Positions 54,601-64,000 of a DNA stretch of 64,000 nt are shown here, piece after piece. The notes under the pieces are model-generated. The model was not told the origin of the DNA, made no database searches, and was given only the letters and a program-made list of their open reading frames with translations. Positions within the stretch are counted from its first letter, which is position 1, and each line of letters begins with the position of its first letter. Source of the stretch: Porphyra umbilicalis (lineage: Eukaryota > Rhodophyta > Bangiophyceae > Bangiales > Bangiaceae); NCBI GenBank assembly GCA_002049455.2, contig KV918847.1:124001-188000 (forward strand). The letters run 5' to 3'. A program made the position numbers and the translations under genes.

Positions 54601-56190
54601 ATACTGCGGGAATGTGCCTTAATCGCCTCTCTGAGGGCGATCATCAGTCAACTCGTTTAGGGCCCACCTGGGGGTGTGCGGGGCGTGAAAAGGTCGAGGA
54701 TTGACTGCATCAAAGTTTTGGCCAACCAGACGCACAAAAAAGCCTCTTTGACGGTCCTGGACTCTCCACTTTTCGGCGCAACGACAATATTCAGAAGATT
54801 GATCCAAGCTCAGTACCGGTTGCTGTTTTCCGCAGGACCTGACTCGACGAATGCGTCGATTATACTTCGATATTCGTACATGCGCTTCTCTCCGTAATTG
54901 CAGGAAAATCCGACAGATATTTGTGGAATATTGGCCTGCAGGAACGCATACAACTGTATGCTGTGCTGAATTCACCTTCCACAACAAAGAGCGATATGGT
55001 GCTGGCGTCGTCTCCTGCTTGGGGATGGGCACTCGATAACATAAATTAGGTAGATATCGATTATATCGGGCGAATCTATTAGATATCAATATTATGACGC
55101 CCCGTCCAATAATTATCAAGTCTGTAGCCATGAATGCGCCACTCGGAGAGAAAGTCTGGCTTGATCGATCGGCCTGTGACTCGAGTCTGCCGACGGCCTG
55201 TCTCGCCTGTTCTCCGATCAGCGTCGTCGTTTAGGCGTCTCAGGGCAATGGAGCGACTGACGCGCCCCCAATAGTGTCCTGGTCATCTTGGTCGACAATA
55301 GAGAGGAAGAACATGCACGCTGTTGGCTTTTTAACTCGCTTCCATGGAACCGCGCGCGGGCCACAACCATGGCAGGAAAGCAGAGCTACCTCAGGTTTGC
55401 GCGAGGTCTCTCGGTCACGCACGCAACTCCCGCGGGGGCCGACCTTACTTCCACGCCGGTACGTGGAGCTGTGACGAGGTCGTCTATGGTACTTCTTTTG
55501 GTACCACACTGGGAGACATATGTGGTGTCCCGACGGCAGGGCACGGATGCGCACCTGTGCCTCACTTCACAGAGACGGTGCTGCACGCATACATGCATTT
55601 GACAACCAATAACAAGGAGAAAGTCTCGTATCAACCATCACTTCTTTGTATATGGAATCACATCAATACAGCTTTAATATTGCTTGTCCCCTCATTTTGT
55701 CCTGGCGGCCAGGGACTGGGACTGACTGCATTTTCACAATAGCAGCGAAAGTTGTGTAAACATACATGTATTCCATATCGGATGCAAACAAGTTGGAAAC
55801 CAATACAAAAAGTAGGCATGTAAGTACTTCGATCTCGCTAGTAAGCCTTTTGTGCCCTGTGGAAACAGGGTACGTGCCTCCGCTGCCAGCCCAATGGGAG
55901 ACTCCCGACACACTGTGTCCCACCTGAGCAGGAAGCCACTGTTTCTCCCCTTTAGGACCCTTTTTCTGGGCCTAGATCCCGCTCGCTGCCGGCAACAGGT
56001 CAACATCCACAGATTCTTCAATCTTTCTTGACACTTCTTCCGGTGCATGGCTCTCGTCTGTTGAAAGATTTGCCACACATGGGCCTCACAATCGCCGCTC
56101 GGGTTGGCTCGCACAAGTGTGACAACTTGTCTTGCACGATTCGCGCCACGCAGACGTCCCGACGTCTGGCGTACCGCTTGTGTCGACACG
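51611..56190. other. gene-poor, lower-GC region
   Basis: No ORF above about 170 codons and no recognisable motif was found on either strand. AT-rich patches occur near 55030-55110. The only repeat noted is the 63-bp array at 52521-52705 plus a short inverted relative of 25052-25083. Confidence 0.5.
52521..52705. repeat. 63-bp tandem repeat, three copies
   Basis: Units start at 52521, 52584 and 52647. Each contains GCGTGGC, then GGCTGC, then TTCATGTCTGAG (CTCATGTCTGCG in the third) and AATCAGCCAGTGTG. The third copy is the most diverged. No coding role is evident. Confidence 0.85.
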
Positions 56191-57204
56191 ATGAAGTCAG
56201 CGCCAATGCGTCGGCTTGCTGTGTCGCTGCATCTCAATGAAGGGGAGAGCCTTGAGACGGCAGCTCGTCACACGCGAATGTCCCGCAGGACACTGACTCG
56301 CTTTTTGGCATACGTCGAGGACACGGGTGAGGTCCACTATGCCCCCGAGAAGTGGAACACTCACGCTGACAGCGTTTTGAAGTGCCCAGATCTGCGCTCT
56401 GTGGTGCTTTTTGCTGTTGAGCAGTGCCCAGAGGCTTTTCTGGACGAGACATCGGACTTTGTCACTAATCTTCATCAACTGCCTGGCGAGGATGTTGTCA
56501 TTTCTCCCTCCTCCATTTCTCGTATACTCGCTGCCAATGGATTGACGCGTAAGGTGATCGAGACTACCTTTATTACGCAAAACGAGCTTGACCGCGCGCG
56601 CTGGTTCCTTGATCAGTGGGACATTCCCCTGCGCGCTAGAGTTTACGTGGATGAGGCGCACCGCTGCGGACGGTCTGCCAACAGGAAGTGGGCCTGGTCA
56701 CTGCGTGGGCATCGAGCCGAGTGTTACCTAACGAACTCTCGGGGGGTGAGCACGAGTTTCTTCGTTGCCATGAGCCACGACCGGGTGCTTGACTGGAAAA
56801 TTACGCAGCCGCCCCCCGGCCAAACCTCCGTCGACTTTTTGCTTTTCGCTTTGGAAAACTTGCTACCGCACATGAATGCGTATTACCCTGCATTTCCCTG
56901 GTCCCAGCAGAACGAGCGCTGTGTTCTGATACTCGACAATGCCCGGGTTCACGATCAGGCCGCAATCGCCCTGATTGAGGCCGCTGGGGTGCTGGTGCGG
57001 CTCCTGCCACCCTACAGCCCCGACTTCAATCCGATTGAGGACGTGTTCTCAGGCGGCAGCAGCTGGCTGCGACGGCACGTCACGCCCGAGCGGGTCAACG
57101 AGTGGCCCACCTTTTGCATTGCGCTCATGCTGTCCCATATCTCGCCGGCAATGTGCCGTGGCTTTGTCAAGGCCGCGGTGCGGAACTACACACTGTACAT
57201 CTAA
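56191..57204 (+). CDS. IS630/Tc1-type DDE transposase, intact
   Basis: The start at 56191 (MKSAPMRRLAVSLHL) gives 337 residues, normal for the family; upstream in-frame codons back to 56104 look non-coding. An N-terminal helix-turn-helix (SLETAARHTRMSRRTLTRFL) is followed by the catalytic core: Asp154 in YVDEAH, Asp249 in LILDNARVH and Glu283 in YSPDFNPIE. There are 33 residues between the last two. The Trp-rich RKWAWSLRG and GVLVRLLPPYSPDFNP signatures are intact. The family moves elements with TA target sites. No terminal inverted repeats were found immediately around the gene. No stops or frameshifts are present, so it could be functional and could mobilise the TA-flanked MITEs seen at 6.5 kb. 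Confidence 0.9.
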   Translation: MKSAPMRRLAVSLHLNEGESLETAARHTRMSRRTLTRFLAYVEDTGEVHYAPEKWNTHADSVLKCPDLRSVVLFAVEQCPEAFLDETSDFVTNLHQLPGEDVVISPSSISRILAANGLTRKVIETTFITQNELDRARWFLDQWDIPLRARVYVDEAHRCGRSANRKWAWSLRGHRAECYLTNSRGVSTSFFVAMSHDRVLDWKITQPPPGQTSVDFLLFALENLLPHMNAYYPAFPWSQQNERCVLILDNARVHDQAAIALIEAAGVLVRLLPPYSPDFNPIEDVFSGGSSWLRRHVTPERVNEWPTFCIALMLSHISPAMCRGFVKAAVRNYTLYI

Positions 57205-57636
57205 CGGCCCTTAGGTGATGCCCTCCCAACTGCCTCTTATCGATACCGGGAAAGATCGACAGCAGCGGTACACCACTGCTCTCACTAATTCTACCATTAC
57301 CAACGCTTTCCGTCCCGCTGGTTCTCGTTCCCCGATCGTAAACGCCTCACTTTTCTGTGACTGGATGCCACCCTGAACACAGAGAAGGCGAAAAGACTGA
57401 GATCCTCGGCAGGCGCTCGCCGCCGGTCGGCGCGCGACAAAATGTTGCATGCGGGCCGGCGGCGGGAGCCTGGCACAACGGCCGGCGTGATTGGGCCGGC
57501 CGCAGTGGCGAATGGACAGTCGAAGGGGCCTCGTGAGGGGATTTGTGTGCTTTGATGGACGGCAGAGTGGTGCGACAGCGGCGTCAGTACGGACGTGGAG
57601 ACGGTGGCGAAGGCGGCGTGCGTGGTGTGTGCTCGC

Positions 57637-58766
57637 ATTCTGAGGTACGGCAGAGAGCGTGCGGATGGCGCCAGTAGCTCGGGGGACGGCTGTGTGCGCA
57701 CCGGGGCCTTGAGCAGGCCGTCGCGCATCACCGTCGGTTGTCGCCGGTGGCGGGGGTACGCGAGGAATACGTGAAACGCGGGCACTGACACACCTTGGAT
57801 GCAAACCCCGCTTTTCTGTGCCTTCCTGTATGGTATTTGTGTTTCTGATGGCACCACTGAGCTTGGCAGGGGCGGAAGCGCCAGGATCCGCGGCAAGCGC
57901 TCGCCGCCGGTCCGCGCGCAACGGGATGTTGCATGCGGGCCGGCCGCGGGAGCCTGGCACGACGGACGGCGTGATTGTGCCGGCCGCGGTGGCGGTTGGA
58001 CAATCGGATGGGCGATGGGAGACGTTTTGGCCTGCTTGTGTCGTAGGGGGGTGTCACAGCGACCGTCCTGGGATGGGCGCGGTACCTGTGTGGAGGTGCG
58101 TTGTGCGTCGTTTTGTTCTTTGGCGTTGCGTTCACGCTTTCGACGGCTCCGGTGACATAGGCCAGCCGTCGCTGATGCGTGCCGCGCGGGGACCACAGCG
58201 AAACTGCCATGACGCCCGCAACGTGCGGCGGCTTTGGTGGAGTAGGCGAAACACGGACACACGGACACTAACGCAATGCGGCGCCAACTTCTCGTTTTTC
58301 TGTGGCTTCCCGTGTTCTTTTATTGTTTTTGGTGGCGCCACTGAAGGAATCAGGTGCCGAATCGCCGGAGACGCCGGCGCATCATGCAAGGGCAGATCGA
58401 TTTGCAAACGACGTTCTGTCACAAGCCGGCGTGGGCGGCGGGCGTGTCGGCCAGATCCTGGTCGCGGCCAGCTGGCCAGTTCTGGATGTTTGACGTTCCC
58501 CCCCATGCGGTTCCCTCTTCACTTGTCAGGTTCTGTGGACTCTTTTACTCCTTTTTGTGTTCGGTGTGGCTGTGTTGGCTTGTCGGTTTTGGCAGTTGGG
58601 CCCGCTGTCCTGTGGCCGCGGCATCGTTGGTGGACTTGCTTTGCCGTTTTGTTGCTGCCATCTCTTTGGTTCGCCTGTATGGAGTCTTCTTCCCCTTCGG
58701 CTTTTTGTTGTTGTGTTGTGGTCCTTGGGGGATGTTCTCGTTTGTTTTCACTTTCACGCTTTGCGT
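57637..58766 (+). repeat. left arm of a 1130-bp inverted repeat
   Basis: It is the reverse complement of 59019-60148. Identity is almost complete inside about 57693 and lower in the outer 55 bp. Confidence 0.95.
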
Positions 58767-59018
58767 GAAAGTCTCATTCACATCTGCGTGCTTTCTGCTC
58801 CCAATACGTGGCTTACCCTCCCCACCGCAGACGCACTCCAGCCTTTCCCAACACCCCTCCCGTCTCGCCACACTCCACATCCTACGCCCGTCCTTGTCAA
58901 CCGATGCTCATCTCTGTACGAAAAGAACCGATTGCGGCGGTGTCGGAGTAAAGATAGCCTTGTTCGATGCTGCAGGCGTAACCGAGACGACCAACAGACG
59001 ACAATGCAGAGGCGCCCA
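58767..59018. other. 252-bp loop between the inverted arms
   Basis: This is unique sequence between the arms. There is no coding support. Confidence 0.8.
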
Positions 59019-60148
59019 ACGCAAAGCGTGAAAGTGAAAACAAACGAGAACATCCCCCAAGGACCACAACACAACAACAAAAAGCCGAAGGGGAAGAAGA
59101 CTCCATACAGGCGAACCAAAGAGATGGCAGCAACAAAACGGCAAAGCAAGTCCACCAACGATGCCGCGGCCACAGGACAGCGGGCCCAACTGCCAAAACC
59201 GACAAGCCAACACAGCCACACCGAACACAAAAAGGAGTAAAAGAGTCCACAGAACCTGACAAGTGAAGAGGGAACCGCATGGGGGGGAACGTCAAACATC
59301 CAGAACTGGCCAGCTGGCCGCGACCAGGATCTGGCCGACACGCCCGCCGCCCACGCCGGCTTGTGACAGAACGTCGTTTGCAAATCGATCTGCCCTTGCA
59401 TGATGCGCCGGCGTCTCCGGCGATTCGGCACCTGATTCCTTCAGTGGCGCCACCAAAAACAATAAAAGAACACGGGAAGCCACAGAAAAACGAGAAGTTG
59501 GCGCCGCATTGCGTTAGTGTCCGTGTGTCCGTGTTTCGCCTACTCCACCAAAGCCGCCGCACGTTGCGGGCGTCATGGCAGTTTCGCTGTGGTCCCCGCG
59601 CGGCACGCATCAGCGACGGCTGGCCTATGTCACCGGAGCCGTCGAAAGCGTGAACGCAACGCCAAAGAACAAAACGACGCACAACGCACCTCCACACAGG
59701 TACCGCGCCCATCCCAGGACGGTCGCTGTGACACCCCCCTACGACACAAGCAGGCCAAAACGTCTCCCATCGCCCATCCGATTGTCCAACCGCCACCGCG
59801 GCCGGCACAATCACGCCGTCCGTCGTGCCAGGCTCCCGCGGCCGGCCCGCATGCAACATCCCGTTGCGCGCGGACCGGCGGCGAGCGCTTGCCGCGGATC
59901 CTGGCGCTTCCGCCCCTGCCAAGTTCAGTGGTGCCATCAGAAACACAAATACCATACAGGAAGGCACAGGAAAGCGGGGTTTGCATCCAAGGTGTGTCAG
60001 TGCCCGCGTTTCACGTATTCCTCGCGTACCCCCGCCACCGGCGACAACCGACGGTGATGCGCGACGGCCTGCTCAAGGCCCCGGTGCGCACACAGCCGTC
60101 ATTTGAGCTTCTGGGGCCATCCGCACGCTCTCTGCCGTGTCTCAGAAT
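59019..60148 (-). repeat. right arm of the 1130-bp inverted repeat
   Basis: It mirrors 57637-58766. It ends exactly at the left target-site copy (CTCAGAAT) of the inserted hAT-like element. Confidence 0.95.
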
Positions 60149-60900
60149 CAGGGGTTGTCAGGGATATATCACTGAGGAATATATCCATGCATTATATCCG
60201 TATCCACTTCGGATACGCGCCGGGGACGCATTTTCTCAATGCATTATGAGAAAGAGAGGAGAGGATATATCTATCCTGTCCGACAAAAAGTGCAAGCTTA
60301 TATGAGATCCGTATTCCAGATATGAGACGCGGGATACAGGGATATACAACATTAAAAACTTCTCGGGCCGACAGAATTCCGGTACAACGCAGTCCACCTC
60401 GCTTTTCCCATTCTGACCATCGGGAGATTCATGTGCAATCATGTTGCAGCGACAAGCGGCCATTCCGCCCGACCCTGAAGAAACCGTTCGAGCACGTGAC
60501 TCGGCCCGCTTGCGATATCAGCAAAGTGTGACACGAGTTTCAGAACGATCTATCTGACGACCGTTTGAAAAAACCGCGGGGAACTGCCTGGACCGCGCCC
60601 GTTGGGGCGCACACATCAAATGTGAATATCACGTCGTACTTGATATCCATTTAGCGCTCAACAAGTGTCTGAATGGCGTCTTTCTCTGTCCCGTATTGTG
60701 CGGCCTGACGGACTTGTAGGAATATGATCGGATACGATAATCGTACTCAGATACGGATATAATCCACGTAATATTCCGGTTTCGGAGTCAGATATCCGCA
60801 TCCGGATCTTAGTTAAGCGATTTGTCCGTAATCAAATACACCGCATCGGCGTGTATCCGTATCCTATTTCGCATCGAAATGCATATCCTGACAACCCCTG
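60149..60900. mobile_element. 752-bp non-autonomous hAT-like element
   Basis: The termini are inverted: CAGGGGTTGTCAGG at the left and its reverse complement at the right end (60887-60900), with a few more matching bases inward. A perfect 8-bp target duplication CTCAGAAT lies at 60141-60148 and 60901-60908, diagnostic of hAT-type transposition. The interior is AT-rich and made of many GATATCC/GGATACGG-like motifs, with no transposase ORF. Confidence 0.95.
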
Positions 60901-61240
60901 CTCAGAATGCGAGCACACACCACGCACGCCGCCTTCTCCACCGCCACCACGGCCGTACTGACGCCGCTGTCGCACCACTCTGCCGTCCCACACAGCACAC
61001 AAACCCCATCACACGGCCCCACCGACTGTCCAACCGCCACAGCGGCCGGCCCAATCACGCCGTCCGTCGTGCCAGGCTCCCGCTGCCGGCCCGCATGCAA
61101 AATCCCGTTGCGCGCGGACGGGCGGAAAGCGCTTGCCGCGGATCCTGGCGTTTCCGCCCCTGCCGAGTTCAGTGGTGCCCTCAGAAACACAAATACCATA
61201 CAGGAAGGCACAGGAAAGCGCGGATCGTTTCTCTGGAGAG
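60901..61240. repeat. outer continuation of the foldback right arm
   Basis: It aligns in inverted orientation with 57301-57636 and in direct orientation with the sub-unit at about 59770-59975. The foldback arm therefore existed before the hAT-like insertion. Confidence 0.75.
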
Positions 61241-61532
61241 TTAGTTTCTGCGTTTCGAGTACCTGACGCTTGAGGTTATTCCTGAGATGAGGCATACGCA
61301 GGATAGGATCCGTCAGTGGTGGTGCTGCTTGAGAGAACCCCGCTCAGGCATTGACGCGAGCTGGGGACCATTGCAGAACACCTGTCACGTGGGCGTTACC
61401 GCGGGGTACCAGATGCTTCACCACAGACGTCATGGGTCGTTGATGTATCAGAGGCAGAGTTAGTGTGCGTTGCGTGTTTGTATTGTTTCAGGGGCGGGGG
61501 ATGTCTTGGACTACTCGTTCTGCTCTTTGGTG
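61241..61532. other. short intergenic stretch
   Basis: Nothing coding was recognised. It lies downstream of the minus-strand zinc-knuckle gene and may hold its 3' untranslated region. Confidence 0.3.
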
Positions 61533-62663
61533 TCACAGGCAACGTACATTAAACAGCGTCTGGAGGCCTTCGCTCCCGCGGCGGATCTCGGTCACAAACT
61601 GCGTCAGCGCCGCTCGGATTGAAAAGGTCTTGAGGTCGGCGCTGTTGGCGCACTGCATCACGGTGGCCACAAGAGCAGAGGTCTCGAGCGCCTCGGAGGT
61701 TAGAGCTTGACCGTAGAAGGGGTTAGGGGCACAGAAGAACGCGTTATGTGTGTCCCTCACTTGCGACGCGAGCTTAACGTCCGATATATGTGCAAACAAA
61801 AGCCCAACAGTGCGAAGCTGAGCACCAGAGCGAATATAGTAGGGGTTCTTTGACCCGTAGATGTCAACGTTAGCACAAGTGCGCCTCGCTTGCACCCCAA
61901 CAGTCCGCAAAACGTCGCGCAAGCTCTTTCGCTTAGCCGGGGTGTACTTCGGCTGCTGCATTGACCGAAACGTTCGGTCAAGGGTGCCAAGGGCTGCCGC
62001 TCGCGCCTCTTCGACGGTGCTAGCCCCGCCAAATGCTGGGACAACGGCGGTCTCCGGTACAGCGCGATCATCGTGGCGCACGCGATCGGCCGCAAGGGCG
62101 CCCGCCAGTCGGGCAGCCCCAGGATTCGCACCGGCGTCCAGCGCGGCCGCGACTGCAGCATCTGCATCTCTGGTCCGTGGCTGAGCTGCCGCGCCGCCCA
62201 ATCCCGCGTCGTCGACTATCGTTGACCTGGCGACGTGGGACGCCACGTGCGACTCACGCCCAGAATCGCCAGCCGTCGCGATCAGAGACTGCTTGGCGCG
62301 AGCCCGCTTCTCTTTCAATTGGCGAGGCGTAAGCTCCCGGGAATCGATGATCACTTGGAGTCGGGTGTGCATTGCAGCGATATCATGCATTTCGCGCACG
62401 AACTCGGCCTCACGCCCCTTGGGAATCACGCATGACTGCATGTCCGCTGAGTGGCCTGGGATCTTGCACGTCATGCATGCCACAGGGCACACCGCGCACG
62501 TTGTCTGCCCACAACGGGTGACACACTGATAACAAGGATCTTGCACCAGTGGGCAGGTCGAAACCATATGACCCTGCATCCTGCATGCGCTGCAACGTCT
62601 GACACGATTTGATGCTGGAAGTCCAATACGGGGGAAATTTCGGTAGAGAGCAGTTCGTGGCAT
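61533..62663 (-). CDS. CCHC zinc-knuckle protein, 376 residues
   Basis: ATG at 62663 begins MPRTALYRNFPRIG. A canonical zinc knuckle C-x2-C-x4-H-x4-C uses Cys24, Cys27, His32 and Cys37. Further Cys pairs (44/47, 51/56/59) and a variant knuckle (Cys63, Cys66, His71, Cys78) follow within the first 80 residues. A charged helical stretch with LTPRQLKEKRARAKQSL comes next, then an Ala/Asp-rich linker and a C-terminal globular domain (VGVQARRTCANVDIY to EGLQTLFNVRCL). No RT or integrase motifs are present. Binding of single-stranded nucleic acid is likely for the knuckles; the C-terminal domain is unknown. It could be a host gene or a transposon accessory or Gag-like protein. Confidence 0.65.
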   Translation of the reverse strand: MPRTALYRNFPRIGLPASNRVRRCSACRMQGHMVSTCPLVQDPCYQCVTRCGQTTCAVCPVACMTCKIPGHSADMQSCVIPKGREAEFVREMHDIAAMHTRLQVIIDSRELTPRQLKEKRARAKQSLIATAGDSGRESHVASHVARSTIVDDAGLGGAAAQPRTRDADAAVAAALDAGANPGAARLAGALAADRVRHDDRAVPETAVVPAFGGASTVEEARAAALGTLDRTFRSMQQPKYTPAKRKSLRDVLRTVGVQARRTCANVDIYGSKNPYYIRSGAQLRTVGLLFAHISDVKLASQVRDTHNAFFCAPNPFYGQALTSEALETSALVATVMQCANSADLKTFSIRAALTQFVTEIRRGSEGLQTLFNVRCL

Positions 62664-64000
62664 GCAGAACAGCGGTGTTAGAAATTTGATCGAGGTCTGT
62701 ATGAACGCAACTCAACAGTTATAGCCGCTACGAGCTGCCCCCAACCGCACGCACTGCAAACCAAATGCCAAGAGCGTACCCGACGTCTGGGGCGCCGCGG
62801 TGGCATGAGCGCCGGCCGAGGCTCCAGATCCAGAAGGACCACCGGCCATGCTCGGCAGCCTTGATGACAAACAGGTTCCCTGTTGCTGAAGGCCTGGTGC
62901 TGGATGGCGACAGTGACAGACCACACGTCGACGACGATGGTCGCGACGTCGACGGTGTGAAGAACGAATGTGGCCATGAGATCGGCGCCTCATGTGCCAT
63001 AACTGTGACCACAACTACGCGGCAGGCCATGTAAAGTGTGGACTTTGTCTTTGAAACAACGTTGGACTTCTCCTAATCTTTCAAGGAAATATTTTTATCA
63101 CCAACTAAGAGTCAGTCCTAGTCCCAGGCCGGCAGGACAAAATTGGGGGACCAGCAATAATCGGTTGTGACTGGTTTCGACTCCATCGATTGGGGAGGTT
63201 AGCCGATAGCCCATCCGGACTCTTGTTGTGATCGCTGTGACGAGATTGTTTGGCCGCTGTCTGGCGAGGAAGTCATCTAGTGCTCCCTGGACTATCCTGT
63301 ACGGTTTCTCTTGGACACGTTCGCGAGAGGGCGAGCCTTACCCCCAGCCTCTTCTTCCAACAGCAGCATTATGGCAAGCCACTCGGGTCGTTCGGCACCG
63401 CTTTTTGCTGACACGCGTTTTGTGCATCTGACGTCTTACTGCTGCTCCCATCGTTCTCCTCAAGAATGCTGGATCCGCAATATCCATATAAGCAGGTTGT
63501 ACCGCTTCGTACGCACATGAATCAAAGCTCTGGCAACGGATGCTGATGCATCGAGGTCCAGTTCTAGTCAGAAGCGCAATATTGCTCCTTTCGCAATCTG
63601 AAGACGTTCTTGATCGATGCGCAGCTCATTCTGAAAGTCTGCGAATGAACATGCGGGCCCATCCGGATTCTGAGTTTGGCACCTATAGTAGTTCTCATGG
63701 TATTAGACGCCCCAAAAAAGCGGCGTATCTTGGCGACATCCGTTCAGATGGTGCCCAAACTTGGTAGACAGTATGTGTAGCGAGTCTAGGCTGGGCGGAC
63801 GAGAAGGATGGCCGAGAAGCGCATTGTACCCCTGCCATCTGTACGTATCTGCCTGGTTTTGTAGCTGTGGGCTCCCAAAATCACGAAATCGCGTGACTCC
63901 TCCGCGATTCGAGATCAGTGTGATTCCCAGAACGAGCAACTTCTCAGGATACTTCTTCACTGAAAAAAGACCAATCCTCGTCGCCACAGGAGACCATGCA
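62664..64000. other. no gene recognised
   Basis: Only short frames without motifs occur on either strand. Nothing repetitive was noted. Confidence 0.4.

Larger units (their letters stand above)
57301..61240. mobile_element. foldback-like element with long composite inverted arms
   Basis: Inverted similarity is centred at about 58892. The inner arms are nearly identical; outer parts (57301-57636 against 60901-61240) are about 90 percent similar by eye. Within each arm a sub-unit recurs about every 460-480 bp. It is recognisable by TTTTCTGTG, at 57351, 57812 and 58296 in the left arm, and by the GGCATGCGGGCCGGC-like motif. Long inverted arms of tandem sub-repeats are the hallmark of Foldback elements. 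Mirror-image ORFs (for example 57818-58768 plus and 58897-59967 minus) are shadows of the symmetry and are not supported as genes. Confidence 0.7.

Noticed and set aside
57211-60305. Mirror-image ORF pairs such as 57818-58768 (+) and 58897-59967 (-)
   Set aside because: They are produced by the inverted repeat and have low-complexity or untypical composition; there is no independent support for coding.
1-64000. tRNA or rRNA genes
   Set aside because: Isolated GGTTCGA-like B-box strings (for example near 925 and 37266) were seen, but no cloverleaf with a matching A box and acceptor stem could be assembled by eye.

Overview
The window looks like nuclear DNA of a GC-rich eukaryote that carries many transposons. 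It has LTR retrotransposons, eukaryotic DNA transposons with short spliceable introns, long homopolymer C/G tracts and very GC-rich coding sequence, and no bacterial-style operons. A bangiophyte red alga (Porphyra/Pyropia type) would fit, but that is inference: no species marker is visible.

Layout. 1-7.2 kb holds small terminal-inverted-repeat elements, a 3.16-kb inverted-repeat element filled by a 15-bp-unit minisatellite, and one ordinary-looking gene (5029-6207) with a helical C-terminal half. 7.7-12.2 kb holds the most convincing host genes, both on the minus strand: a TrmO/TsaA-family tRNA methyltransferase homologue and a large unassigned protein. 11.5-14.6 kb is extremely GC-rich low-complexity DNA with a C27 tract. 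16.0-18.4 kb is a hAT transposase with a BED finger and C-terminal dimerisation domain. 19.4-24.7 kb is a complete plus-strand Copia-type element with 164-bp LTRs. 26.9-30.4 kb is a decayed, intron-containing Plavaka/CACTA-like transposase on the minus strand. Immediately upstream of its start codon lies a second, unrelated Copia element in minus orientation (30.4-36.1 kb; 690-bp LTRs, exact CAGCC target duplication).

37.8-51.6 kb carries several proteins of unknown function and two half-transposases of one family (C-terminal half at 43.6-45.0 kb, N-terminal half at 47.0-48.7 kb). 51.6-56.1 kb is lower-GC DNA without recognisable genes. 56.2-57.2 kb is an intact IS630/Tc1-type transposase. 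57.3-61.2 kb is a foldback-like structure, two 1.13-kb arms around a 252-bp loop. Its right side is split by a 752-bp non-autonomous hAT-like element with a perfect 8-bp target duplication. A CCHC zinc-knuckle protein follows at 61.5-62.7 kb.

A recurring theme is that many transposon-derived genes stay in one reading frame for kilobases and are broken only by in-frame stop codons. Where family alignment allows a guess, the lost residue is often Tyr (TAA) or Trp (TGA). The intact hAT, IS630 and other reading frames contain no such stops, so ordinary nonsense decay is the default explanation. A second theme is frameshifts located at C/G homopolymers (tRNA methyltransferase, hAT), which may be real or sequencing artefacts.
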